This document shows positions 50,261 through 59,467 of a stretch of 64,000 nt of DNA, in pieces (positions within the stretch are counted from its first letter, which is position 1; every line of letters starts with the position of its first letter). Under the pieces are notes generated by a model. It did not search any database, had not been told where the DNA came from, and saw only the letters and a list, made by a program, of their open reading frames with translations. The position numbers and the translations under genes were made by a program. Origin of the DNA: an uncultured Anaerolineae bacterium (GTDB lineage: Bacteria; Chloroflexota; Anaerolineae; Aggregatilineales; Phototrophicaceae); assembly GCA_938022205.1 (NCBI GenBank), contig CALIEB010000026.1, forward strand, positions 62,001 through 126,000. The letters are read 5' to 3'.

Positions 50261-51253
50261 TCAACGGTAGGTATCGCTGCTGTAGACGTAAACAGCAAGG
50301 TCAGGGCTATTCTCAACGGTGAAATCGCGCACGTCAGCTGACCATTGATAAAGCCAGCGTGCATCGGTAATCGAGAGATTGACACAGCCATGACTGCGGC
50401 GATAACCAAAGCCATCATGCCAATATGTGCCGTGTAGCCCAATATCGTCGTCAAAATACATGGTGTAGGGAACTTCCTCAAGATAGTAGAAATCAGGTTG
50501 GTTAAATGCGCCGCTCATGAGCGTGCGCTCATAGCGCACGTAGACGTTGAAAATACCCTCGTTTGTGGGCCACTGCGGCAACCCGGACGAAACAAGTGTT
50601 GCAAAGACTGGCGTTTCACCTTCATACGCAATCAGCGTTTGCTCGTAGAGATCAACGCTCACCCATTTGTGCGTGCTGATGTCATCTGGACGTTCAACAG
50701 GCGTGATTTTGGCGACGTTAAATTGATGTACCCACTGGTCTTTGCCAATTTGATACCAACGAAACCCATCAACCTCAACCGTGTCATAAAGGTTGACTAG
50801 TGTGTAGCGATAGAGAAAAGGATTCTGTCGGTTAGCTTCACCACCCGGCGTGCTGCTAGCGCGCAAATGCTTAAGTATCCATGCGACAGCGTAGGGCAGT
50901 GGCTCTTTGGGTAGTAACACGCCGGAAAAGCGCGAGACTAAAACGTCGCTAGAGAGTGAGTCACTAGATACCCAACGATTTACGCCAATGGCTGACCAGC
51001 CGTCTTCCTCACGGCTGACAGTTACAAAGTTAAACCCTTTCGCCATTTGGCTGACTAGATTGCCGTTGGGCGCGTCGTAAATGGCTAAATCGCCGACGAC
51101 ACGGCGATAAGTGCGGTCGTAAAGCACTTTGTCAACGATTGGCAAGGGCGAGACAGCTGGACGCGGGTACGCCTCAATTTCGGCATCCGACACTTGCGCA
51201 AGCACGACAGAAGCACAAAAAACCAGCAGAGTTGTCAGAAGGACGTAACGCAT
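50261..51253 (-). CDS. L,D-transpeptidase (YkuD family)
   Basis: IGLHGTYWHDGFGYRRSHGCVNLSITDARWLYQW; signal peptide. Confidence 0.94.
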   Translation of the reverse strand: MRYVLLTTLLVFCASVVLAQVSDAEIEAYPRPAVSPLPIVDKVLYDRTYRRVVGDLAIYDAPNGNLVSQMAKGFNFVTVSREEDGWSAIGVNRWVSSDSLSSDVLVSRFSGVLLPKEPLPYAVAWILKHLRASSTPGGEANRQNPFLYRYTLVNLYDTVEVDGFRWYQIGKDQWVHQFNVAKITPVERPDDISTHKWVSVDLYEQTLIAYEGETPVFATLVSSGLPQWPTNEGIFNVYVRYERTLMSGAFNQPDFYYLEEVPYTMYFDDDIGLHGTYWHDGFGYRRSHGCVNLSITDARWLYQWSADVRDFTVENSPDLAVYVYSSDTYR

Positions 51254-51364
51254 GAGATTTGCTCCTTTGGGGGTTGCTTGATATAGTTTACAGTATAGTA
51301 ATTAGCAGCTCAAAACGTGACATTGAGCCTATGATTGCCCTATGTAATTTTCGCGTAAAAGAAT

Positions 51365-51393
51365 TTGCCGAAATCGCGGCGTGCGCATATACT
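51365..51393 (+). promoter_or_regulatory. Sigma70-type promoter
   Basis: TTGCCG - 17 nt - TATACT upstream of the SH3b protein gene. Confidence 0.55.
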
Positions 51394-51459
51394 TAACAGT
51401 GATAGCTTTTTACAAACTGCGATATCCTCCATACGAGGAAACCTAGTGAGGGAGGGAAC

Positions 51460-53424
51460 ATGAAACCCCAGCTACAAAAAATTGCTCTTATCATTTTTCT
51501 TTTGTTAGGGCTGATGATTCCCAGCCTTGCAAGCGACTTAGAACAACAAGCGGCATTTGCTGCACCTAAATTGGTAGTCAACACAAGTTTCCTAAATGTG
51601 CGTACGGGTCCGGGCGTGGAATATCCTGTGTTGGTTACGGTGGTTGGGGGGACCGAGCTTCCCGTTTTGGCAATGTATGGAGACCAAGTTTGGTATCAAG
51701 TCAATACAGATGGCGGACCGGGCTGGGTTAACGTTGAATTTACGCTCGCGCGCGGCTCTTTTACCAATGTGCCCGTCGTGAGAGCCAGCGATTTGCCTGC
51801 GCTCTTAGGGCAAGGCGGAGGTGGCGGTGCTGCAGCTGCGGCAGGTGCTGGCAGAGCAGCAACGACGCGCCGGTTTACGGGCGTTAACTTCAACGAGGCT
51901 GCCGACTTGCGCACCGCGCCGTCTTTTGAGGCATTGGTTGTGCGTTCCGCGTATACGGAGCCTGGTGTGATTTACCCCTTGCTTGACCGCGTTGAAGACG
52001 AGAAAAAGACCCCTTGGTACTTGGTTAATATTCCTAGCATTGGCACGGTATGGACTGACCGCGTACAGTTTAGTTTGCTGGAATGTGGCAATGACAACAT
52101 AGGCGTGATTCGCTATGAAACGCCTATCCGCTTTGAGGGCATCGCGGCACGTCAGAACTTCTTGTTAAATCCCGGCACTGAGCTGTATCAGCTGGGATTT
52201 GAGGGCCCGTATATGCGTGTAGAGCTGACGGACGGCACGATTGGTCTGGTCGATTCTGGCGCAATCGAGCGTCGCACTAACGTGCGCTCGGCGTGCGAGA
52301 CCATACCCGCCGCTTTTGCGAGTGCTAGCGGCGTAGGCGCGCTAGGGCAAGGTGGCGGCGGCACCGGCGGGACACCTCCTAGTGGTATCACAGGCAACCG
52401 CGCTATCGTCAACACGGGCAATCTCAATATCCGCAGCGGTCCCAGCGCAGACTTTAGCATTGTTACCACCGTGCGCGGTGGCACAGAGCTAGCGGTAGCA
52501 GGGCGAACCCGCGATGGCGTATGGTTCTATGTCACGGGCAGCTTTGGTGATGGTTGGTTGAACAGCCAATTTGTCTTGTTCCGCGGCAATTACGCCAGCA
52601 TTCCTGTTATCGCGCCTGACAGCTTGCCTGCTCTGGGCGTAGGCGGAGCGGCTGGTTTAGGGCAAGGCGGAGGTGGCGGTATCGCTAGTGGACGGCAGGT
52701 GACCGGGGTTATCTTCACTGAAGCGGCAGACTTGCGCAACGCACCTTCTTTCAATGCGCTTGTCTTGCGTTCCGCTTACACCAACGAAACTATGGTATTT
52801 CCGTTAGTTAACACAACCCGTGACGCTAACAACGTGACGTGGTATCAAGTCAACGTCAAAGACGTGGGCATGGTGTGGACTGACCGTGCTATCCACTTTG
52901 CTTTGCTAGAGTGTGGTAACGATAACGTTGGCGTGACCATAGCTCCCACTTTCTTGCGTTTTGACGGCATTTCTACACGTCCTGCAATACCGCTGTCGGT
53001 TGGCACAGAAGTCTATCGTCAAGGCTTCCGTGACACGTTCACCATTGTTGAACTTGGCGATGGCACGACAGGTTTGATTGACACAGGCGCGCTTGCTGCA
53101 CGTACAAATAGACAGTCATTCTGCGAAGGCGTAAGTTTGGCGAGAGCAGCTACGGGCACGGGTGGAAGCGGCACAGCACAAGCAGCCGCTATTACAGGCA
53201 ACCGTATTATTGTCAATACAAGCTACCTCAACGTGCGCAGCGGTCCTAGCGCAAGGTTTATGCCTGTTGCCACCGTTCCCGGCGGCACACAACTAGCGGT
53301 GATTGGACGTGCGAAGGATGGTGTGTGGCTGCTTGTGACCGGCGACTTTGGGGAAGGCTGGGTCAACAGCGAGTTTGTCATCTTCCGCGGCAACTATGCC
53401 TCTGTACCTGTGGTTGAATTTTAA
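51460..53424 (+). CDS. Secreted protein with three SH3b domains alternating with two copies of a second module (A-B-A-B-A)
   Basis: SH3b-type repeats VNTSFLNVRTGPGVEYPVL, VNTGNLNIRSGPSADFSIV, VNTSYLNVRSGPSARFMPV; B modules VNFNEAADLRTAPSFEALVVRSAYTE / VIFTEAADLRNAPSFNALVLRSAYTN. Confidence 0.9.
   Translation: MKPQLQKIALIIFLLLGLMIPSLASDLEQQAAFAAPKLVVNTSFLNVRTGPGVEYPVLVTVVGGTELPVLAMYGDQVWYQVNTDGGPGWVNVEFTLARGSFTNVPVVRASDLPALLGQGGGGGAAAAAGAGRAATTRRFTGVNFNEAADLRTAPSFEALVVRSAYTEPGVIYPLLDRVEDEKKTPWYLVNIPSIGTVWTDRVQFSLLECGNDNIGVIRYETPIRFEGIAARQNFLLNPGTELYQLGFEGPYMRVELTDGTIGLVDSGAIERRTNVRSACETIPAAFASASGVGALGQGGGGTGGTPPSGITGNRAIVNTGNLNIRSGPSADFSIVTTVRGGTELAVAGRTRDGVWFYVTGSFGDGWLNSQFVLFRGNYASIPVIAPDSLPALGVGGAAGLGQGGGGGIASGRQVTGVIFTEAADLRNAPSFNALVLRSAYTNETMVFPLVNTTRDANNVTWYQVNVKDVGMVWTDRAIHFALLECGNDNVGVTIAPTFLRFDGISTRPAIPLSVGTEVYRQGFRDTFTIVELGDGTTGLIDTGALAARTNRQSFCEGVSLARAATGTGGSGTAQAAAITGNRIIVNTSYLNVRSGPSARFMPVATVPGGTQLAVIGRAKDGVWLLVTGDFGEGWVNSEFVIFRGNYASVPVVEF
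51805..51828 (+). repeat. 24-nt exact repeat, copy 1 (glycine-rich linker)
   Basis: TTAGGGCAAGGCGGAGGTGGCGGT, identical at 52657-52680. Confidence 0.9.
52657..52680 (+). repeat. 24-nt exact repeat, copy 2 (glycine-rich linker)
   Basis: TTAGGGCAAGGCGGAGGTGGCGGT. Confidence 0.9.
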
Positions 53425-53444
53425 GTTGTATCTAGGCTAGAATC

Positions 53445-53473
53445 AAAGCCCTGTAACGACAGGGCTTTTTTTA
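53445..53473 (+). terminator. Rho-independent terminator
   Basis: AAAGCCCTGT - AACG - ACAGGGCTTT followed by TTTTT. Confidence 0.85.
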
Positions 53474-53487
53474 TTTGGGAGCATGTT

Positions 53488-55419
53488 ATGCTAGGTCAGC
53501 GTTTGGTCGATTTTTACAATGTTGGCACGGTTTCTAAAGTGCCAACAGCAGTTTTAGGCGGTATCCCCAACATTGAAAAACTTCTAGCAACAAAAGCGAG
53601 CCATCGTGTCGCGTACTATAACCTAAAAGCGTTGGGGGAACACACATCTTTTGATGCTGAAGGGTTTTGGCTCGTGTTGTCTTATTATCTTGAGTCCATT
53701 TGCGATGTATTGGTATATCGGCTTATCGGTTTTAAGGATATTCAAGAAGACAGCACATCGTTTGATGGACTAGATAATAACTACAGCGTAAAAGCAACGC
53801 TTGAACCTTACAAGCAGGCATGGCAATTGCATATCACGTTGGATGCAGCCGCGCACGCACTGCACGAGACGACGCTAGATGTTATTGTGCCGACACTTGG
53901 TGCTTTGTGGGAAAAGTTGCCTGAACTGGCGCAAACCATTGCCCAAACGCTGACCTTGCCAACGCGCGACAACAGTACTAGTGCAGCGACAGCAGCATGG
54001 TCACAAGAAGCACTTGCGCAGCTAAAAACGTGGCAGCGTTTGCTAGCACAGTATTTTGCAACTGAAGTTTGGGATGACATACAGGCTTATGCTTGCTACC
54101 AGGCCATACAAGCCGAGCAAACACGGTTAGGCGAGGCCTGGCAGCCGACATTAATCGCGTTGTTTAGCGTGGTGTATCATCCCGAGTTTGCTAGCTTTTC
54201 ACCAGAAATTCGTCAAGGTCTCGAAGGATGGCAGCTTACAGTGCCAAGCGCATTGCTTTTGGCAGACAAGCGTTATAAGGCAGGGCAGGCACACGAAGCA
54301 GTCGCAACGCTGCAAAACAGCTTGATGACATACACGTATTCTGAGGCTGAACAAATGCTGCTCACAGCTAAAGCTGTGCAACTGCAGCTGTTGAGTGGAC
54401 GTTGGCACGATGCTTTCGCGCTGTGCCAAGCGTCTATTGAGGAAGGTTTGGCGGATGCGTCTGTTCTTGCCAGCTATGCGCAAGTACTAGCGACACTTGT
54501 TGCTAATCAAATACCTATACAGAGGCTTGTTTTGGCGGATGAAGTCGATGAGGAAATCACAGAAGCCTATCGTCTATCGCTGGAGAAGAGACGTGACAGC
54601 GGCGTGTTGCTGCGTTTGCTCGAACACCTTGCCGTTTTAGGCGACGACGAGGCTTTTGTAAGTGCCTTTGAACAAGTCTTTTCCGTTCAGGACGAAACGA
54701 CCATTTTGGAAGCTGTAGAGCTTCTTGAGCATTTTGAGTCTAGCGATGCGCTTGTTGAGCGACTTATTGAAGCGAGCGAAGCGTACCCCGACAAGCCACA
54801 TTACGCTGTTGCTTTGGCAAAAGCCTATTTGCTCAACGGTGAAGTGGAGGAGGCTGCTATCTTGATTAAGCAGCTAGAAGCCGATGAGCGTGTAGGCTAT
54901 CAAGAAGAGTTAGAACACTTGCGGCTTAAAATACGCTGGGAAGATTTTGACTATTGGTTTGGCGAGTTTGTCACGCAAATTGACGCGAACAATCCTCTGA
55001 ATGACCGCCAATTAGAGCTGTTAGAAGAAGTGATTGAAGTTGCACCGAGCTACGCTGAAGCCTATATCGCGTTAGCAAAAGCCTATCGCTTGATAGAGGA
55101 CGACGAGAGCGCGCTAGAAGTTATCACAGACGCGCAAACCCACGTTCAACATCCTGCCTTGTGGTCACTAGGCGCAGAAATTCTTTGGGACAGCGGCGAC
55201 ATCAGTTTGGGCATCAACTATTTGCTTAAAGGTATCGAGATGTATCCCGATAACGTTGCACTGCTAGCACAAATGGGCAAATTTATGTTTGATGCTGACC
55301 AACGCGAAGAGGCACGTGCTTATTTAGCACGCGCGGAAGCGTTAGCAACGACCAACCACCCTGACTTGCAGGTTGTACGCCGCTATATCGCTAGTCAGAT
55401 GGGACAAGATGAAGTGTAG
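53488..55419 (+). CDS. TPR-repeat protein of unknown function
   Basis: TPR-like units, e.g. AEAYIALAKAYRLIEDDESALEVITDAQTHVQHPALW. Confidence 0.75.
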   Translation: MLGQRLVDFYNVGTVSKVPTAVLGGIPNIEKLLATKASHRVAYYNLKALGEHTSFDAEGFWLVLSYYLESICDVLVYRLIGFKDIQEDSTSFDGLDNNYSVKATLEPYKQAWQLHITLDAAAHALHETTLDVIVPTLGALWEKLPELAQTIAQTLTLPTRDNSTSAATAAWSQEALAQLKTWQRLLAQYFATEVWDDIQAYACYQAIQAEQTRLGEAWQPTLIALFSVVYHPEFASFSPEIRQGLEGWQLTVPSALLLADKRYKAGQAHEAVATLQNSLMTYTYSEAEQMLLTAKAVQLQLLSGRWHDAFALCQASIEEGLADASVLASYAQVLATLVANQIPIQRLVLADEVDEEITEAYRLSLEKRRDSGVLLRLLEHLAVLGDDEAFVSAFEQVFSVQDETTILEAVELLEHFESSDALVERLIEASEAYPDKPHYAVALAKAYLLNGEVEEAAILIKQLEADERVGYQEELEHLRLKIRWEDFDYWFGEFVTQIDANNPLNDRQLELLEEVIEVAPSYAEAYIALAKAYRLIEDDESALEVITDAQTHVQHPALWSLGAEILWDSGDISLGINYLLKGIEMYPDNVALLAQMGKFMFDADQREEARAYLARAEALATTNHPDLQVVRRYIASQMGQDEV

Positions 55420-55999
55420 CTCTCCCGTTCGAGCGATTGATAATAGCAGCGCGCAAGCTGTCTACTTGGTCATCGGGCAGCTGCAGTGTAAGCGTAACCT
55501 GCTCACCAAAGTCCTCGTGAAGGACGTTTGTTTCTTCGGTGAGCAAATCTTTGATAGGCTGGTAAAGCGCATAGGGCAGAGTCGTCGTGCAGAGAGCCAG
55601 CTGTTGCGCGGGTTCAGTTGGCATCTTTGCAATGACGTGTTGTGCTGCTTCCGTATAGGCACGCACCAAGCCGCCTGTGCCGAGCTTTGTGCCGCCGAAG
55701 TACCGTGCGGTTACCAACACAATATCGCCTACGGGCTGTCCGCGTAAGACTGCCAAAGTGGGCGGACCAGCAGTGCCGCTTGGTTCACCATCGTCACTCA
55801 TGCCTTCGGTGACGGATGCGCCAAAGCCCACGCGAAACGCATAAACATAGTGATGCGCTTGCGGCAGATCTTGGCGCATTTGTGCGATAAAGGCGCGCGC
55901 CTCTGCCACCGTTTTGGCACAACCGGCAGTAGCAATAAAGCGCGATTTCGCTATGACTAGCTCATGGCGCGTTGTTTCTGCGGGACGGCGGTATTTCAT
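55391..55999 (-). CDS. IMPACT/YigZ family protein
   Basis: AKSRFIATAGCAKTVAEARAFIAQMRQDLPQAHHYVYAFRVG...SDDGEPSGTAGPPTLAVLRGQPVGDIVLVTARYFGGTKLGTGGLVRAY. Confidence 0.93.
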   Translation of the reverse strand: MKYRRPAETTRHELVIAKSRFIATAGCAKTVAEARAFIAQMRQDLPQAHHYVYAFRVGFGASVTEGMSDDGEPSGTAGPPTLAVLRGQPVGDIVLVTARYFGGTKLGTGGLVRAYTEAAQHVIAKMPTEPAQQLALCTTTLPYALYQPIKDLLTEETNVLHEDFGEQVTLTLQLPDDQVDSLRAAIINRSNGRATLHLVPSD

Positions 56000-56156
56000 A
56001 GGAATAACTTGATGGATGCGGCAAAAGGATTAGGCTATCGTTACGTAGGCTTACACGCATTGATGTTGCACGATAAGCATGGCTGCCTAAGCCTTAAGTA
56101 TATCATGTCGCGCGTTCAGACAAAACAGATTGTCCCTAATTTTATGCGGGTCTGCG

Positions 56157-56184
56157 TTGATATAGGGGACAAGTTTGCTATAAT
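56157..56184 (+). promoter_or_regulatory. Sigma70-type promoter for the trk genes
   Basis: TTGATA - 16 nt - TATAAT, 30 nt before the first trk start. Confidence 0.65.
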
Positions 56185-56214
56185 GGGGCTACTTAAGCAG
56201 GCGGTGAGAATATC

Positions 56215-56622
56215 ATGGCACAATCAAAGCACATTATTGTAGTGGGATGCGGACGCTTAGGCGGACTTTTGGCAACGCGCCTTAGCCACAGCGGACACAA
56301 AATTGTGGTCATCGATAAACGTGAAGCTGCTTTCGACAAACTTTCGGCGGACTTTAGCGGCTTTCGCTTCGTTGGCGATGTCACAGAGCTGAGCATTTTG
56401 CGCCAAGCAGACATCGAGCATGCCGATTATTTGTTTGCGGTCACAACTTTAGACAATACCAACCTCATGGTGGCGCAGGTCGCACGGCATATTTTCCACG
56501 TCCCACATGTGGTAGCGCGCGTGTTTGACCCTCTACGTGAGGCGGTTTACTGCGATTTTGGTATCCAGACCATTAGCCCCACCAAGCTAGCGTTGGAAAA
56601 TTTTATGAGCTGCGTGTTGTAA
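56215..56622 (+). CDS. TrkA-N (RCK_N)-only K+ transport regulatory protein
   Basis: HIIVVGCGRLGGLLATRLSHSGHKIVVIDKRE...FVGDVTELSILRQADIEHADYLFAVTTLDNTNLMVAQVA. Confidence 0.88.
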   Translation: MAQSKHIIVVGCGRLGGLLATRLSHSGHKIVVIDKREAAFDKLSADFSGFRFVGDVTELSILRQADIEHADYLFAVTTLDNTNLMVAQVARHIFHVPHVVARVFDPLREAVYCDFGIQTISPTKLALENFMSCVL

Positions 56623-56634
56623 GAAGGGCGAGGT

Positions 56635-57300
56635 ATGCGCGTAATCCTCATTGGGGGTAGCAAAACCGTTTACTTTCTAGCACGGGGTTTCGTACAAAGG
56701 CGTTATCACGTGACAATTATTAATCGTGACCCTGTGCGCAGCCGCGAATTGGCGCAGACAACCAAAGCAACGGTTGTGCTAGGTGAGGGAACAGACATTA
56801 ATCGCTTAGAAGAAGCGGGCGCACGGCAAGCCGATATTCTCTTGGCGTTAACATCCAAAGACCAAGATAACCTGATTGCGTGCCAAATTGCCCAACGCAA
56901 GTTTGGCATTCCGCGCACGATTGCTTTGGTTAATGACCCTGAGAACGAAGCCGTTTTCAAGCAGCTCGGCGTGCAGATGGCATTCTCTGCGACGCGCATC
57001 ATCGCGTCCATTATTGAGCAGGAGACTGATTTTGATGACATCACCAACATGATGTCGTTAGCGCAAGGACGTGTTAACATCATCGACGTACGCCTAGACA
57101 AAGATTCCCCGGCAATTGGCAAAACACTCACGGAATTAGAGCTTACAGACAACGCGCTGATTGCCTGCATTATTCGCAACAATGTGATGATTGTGCCGCG
57201 CGGTTTGACGCGGCTTGAAGTCAATGACCACCTGCTACTCATCAGCGACCCGCAGCACCAGAAGCAGAATCTGATTGTCCTCACAGGGCATTACACGTAA
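56635..57300 (+). CDS. TrkA family K+ transport regulatory protein (RCK_N + RCK_C)
   Basis: RVILIGGSKTVYFLARGFVQRRYHVTIINRDP; TrkA_C region VRLDKDSPAIGKTLTELELTDNALIACIIRNNVMIVPRG. Confidence 0.9.
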   Translation: MRVILIGGSKTVYFLARGFVQRRYHVTIINRDPVRSRELAQTTKATVVLGEGTDINRLEEAGARQADILLALTSKDQDNLIACQIAQRKFGIPRTIALVNDPENEAVFKQLGVQMAFSATRIIASIIEQETDFDDITNMMSLAQGRVNIIDVRLDKDSPAIGKTLTELELTDNALIACIIRNNVMIVPRGLTRLEVNDHLLLISDPQHQKQNLIVLTGHYT

Positions 57301-57303
57301 CTT

Positions 57304-58794
57304 ATGCGCTACTATGCCTACCTTCTCGCGCACTATCGGCTCATTTTGAAATACAGCGGTGGGCTGCTAGCGTTAATTGGTGTGTTAAACGCCGTGCCAT
57401 TGTTGGTTATCGCGTTTTACCTAGACGAGATGCTTCATGCACCTGCTTTTCTCCTAGCGAGCGTGCCACTGTTTGTGCTTGGTAGCTTGCTCTGGACACA
57501 TATCAAGCAATCGGAAGAGTACTCTCTATCTGTGCAAGATGGCTACGTCATCGTGATGCTGTCTTGGGTTTTCGCTATTTCTGCCAGTGCTTTGCCATTT
57601 ATGCTGGTGAGCAATCTTAACTTTACGCAAGCATGGTTTGAAGCGACTAGCGGTTGGACAACAACCGGTTTAAGCGTCGTTGATGTCAAGAATGCCCCTA
57701 AAATCATACTGTTTCACCGTAGCTTCCTACAGCTTGCTGGCGGTGCTGGCTTTGCGATTATTGCCTTGAGCGTGCTGTCAAGCGTAGGCAACGTTGGCTT
57801 GAGCATGGCGGAAGGTCGCACAGACCAGCTCGCGCCGCATGTGCGGCAGTCGGCAAACATTGTGCTGCGCATGTATGCAGGCTATATTGTGTTTGGCGTG
57901 CTTGCGTTGAAACTAGCTGGTATGGGGTGGTTCGATGCTGTTAACCATGCGTTTGCCGCGATTGCGACCGGTGGGTTTTCTACGCACCCCAATTCGATTG
58001 GACATTGGAATAACGCCGCAATAGAGCTAGTCATCATCGTTTTGATGCTTATCGGCACAACCAACTTTTTCCTGAGCTACACGCTGCTAAAGGGCAAAGT
58101 ACGCGCCTTTTTTCGCAGCGGCGAAGTGCGAATTTTTTTGGTCATCCTTCCGCTGGCATGTTTGTTATTGCTCTTTGTTGTGACGATGCCGCTCTATAAC
58201 ATGTTGGACATCGCGCTGCGAGTGGCATTGTTTGAGGCAGTCTCAGCAGGGACTAGTACAGGCTTTAGCCTTGTTTCTTATCATAATTGGTCTGGGTTTG
58301 GATGGTTAATGCTCGTACTGCTAATGTTGATTGGTGGTGGTAGCGGTTCTACATCTGGCGGACTGAAATATTTGCGCGTGTATATTCTCTATAAGGCGAT
58401 TATGTGGGAGTTCAAGCGCGTATTTATGCCTACCCACATGGTCAACGAGCCGGCAATTTGGCAAGGTGAAAAGCGTGAGCTGTTAGTCGACAAGCAAGTG
58501 CGTCAAGTGGCAGTTTATCTCGGCATTTACTTGGCTGCATTTGTGCTGGGTTGCGGCGCGTTTATGGCACATGGCTACGGGTTTCAGGAGAGCGTCTTTG
58601 AATATGCCAGCACGTTGGCAACTGCCGGCCTGTCTGTCGGCATTACGCAAGCCGATATGCCCGCACTGCTGCTTTGGCTGCAATCGGTGACGATGCTTTT
58701 AGGCAGACTAGAGTTTTTTGCGGTGATTATTGGTGTTGTCAAGCTCGTGACAGACGTTCGCCGACTGCTGTTTAAGGATGGTGTTGGGGTATGA
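57304..58794 (+). CDS. TrkH/KtrB family potassium uptake protein
   Basis: WFEATSGWTTTGLSVVD, NHAFAAIATGGFSTHPNSIGHWNNAAIELVIIVLMLIGTTNFFLSY, FEAVSAGTSTGFSLVSY, GGGSGSTSGGLKYLRVYILYK. Confidence 0.94.
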   Translation: MRYYAYLLAHYRLILKYSGGLLALIGVLNAVPLLVIAFYLDEMLHAPAFLLASVPLFVLGSLLWTHIKQSEEYSLSVQDGYVIVMLSWVFAISASALPFMLVSNLNFTQAWFEATSGWTTTGLSVVDVKNAPKIILFHRSFLQLAGGAGFAIIALSVLSSVGNVGLSMAEGRTDQLAPHVRQSANIVLRMYAGYIVFGVLALKLAGMGWFDAVNHAFAAIATGGFSTHPNSIGHWNNAAIELVIIVLMLIGTTNFFLSYTLLKGKVRAFFRSGEVRIFLVILPLACLLLLFVVTMPLYNMLDIALRVALFEAVSAGTSTGFSLVSYHNWSGFGWLMLVLLMLIGGGSGSTSGGLKYLRVYILYKAIMWEFKRVFMPTHMVNEPAIWQGEKRELLVDKQVRQVAVYLGIYLAAFVLGCGAFMAHGYGFQESVFEYASTLATAGLSVGITQADMPALLLWLQSVTMLLGRLEFFAVIIGVVKLVTDVRRLLFKDGVGV

Positions 58795-59438
58795 CCCAAA
58801 AGCTGCCGCGCGCGCTTATCTTTGACCTCGATGGCGTGCTAACACATACGGATGATTATCACTATTTGGCGTGGCAGCGCGTTGCTCAAGAAGAAGGGCT
58901 TCCATTCGACCCCAGTTACAAAGACCGTTTTCGCGGCATGACGCGCCAGCAAAGCGTTGAGATTTTGCTGGGAGAACGCCAAGTCAGCGATGAAACAAAA
59001 GAGCGTTACATGGCGCGCAAGCACGCTTATTTTACAGAACTGATAAACCAGCTTAGCCCTATGCATTTGCTAGAGGGTGTAGGCGATTTGTTGCAGGAGG
59101 CAAAAGCCCAGCACCTTGCCTTAGCTTTAGCTTCTTCGAGCAAGAATGCCCACGACGTGTGTGCGCGGCTTGGCGTGCTTGCGTTGTTTGATGTGATTTG
59201 CGATGGAAACAGCCCTGTGCCGCCCAAACCCGCGCCGGATATTTTTCTATTGGCAGCACGACAGCTAGGGGTATCCGCCAGCGATGCGGTTGTTTTTGAG
59301 GATTCGCAAGCCGGTGTCAAAGGCGCGCTTGAAGGCGGCTTTTGGGTGGTCGGGGTAGGCAAAGCAGCGCGCAACGCGCATCGACACTATGACACGTTAG
59401 CTGGTGTGCGTTTGTCCGAATTGAAAATACCGTTCTAG
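58791..59438 (+). CDS. HAD hydrolase, beta-phosphoglucomutase-like
   Basis: ALIFDLDGVLTHTDDYHYLAWQRVAQEEG, FRGMTRQQSVEILL, VVFEDSQAGVKGALEGGF. Confidence 0.9.
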   Translation: MTQKLPRALIFDLDGVLTHTDDYHYLAWQRVAQEEGLPFDPSYKDRFRGMTRQQSVEILLGERQVSDETKERYMARKHAYFTELINQLSPMHLLEGVGDLLQEAKAQHLALALASSSKNAHDVCARLGVLALFDVICDGNSPVPPKPAPDIFLLAARQLGVSASDAVVFEDSQAGVKGALEGGFWVVGVGKAARNAHRHYDTLAGVRLSELKIPF

Positions 59439-59467
59439 CACTCATCTCGCACAGGGAGAAAAACGTA

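Noticed and set aside
56706-57284. 192-aa ORF opposite the TrkA gene
   Set aside because: Ser/Arg/Met-rich shadow frame of a conserved gene.
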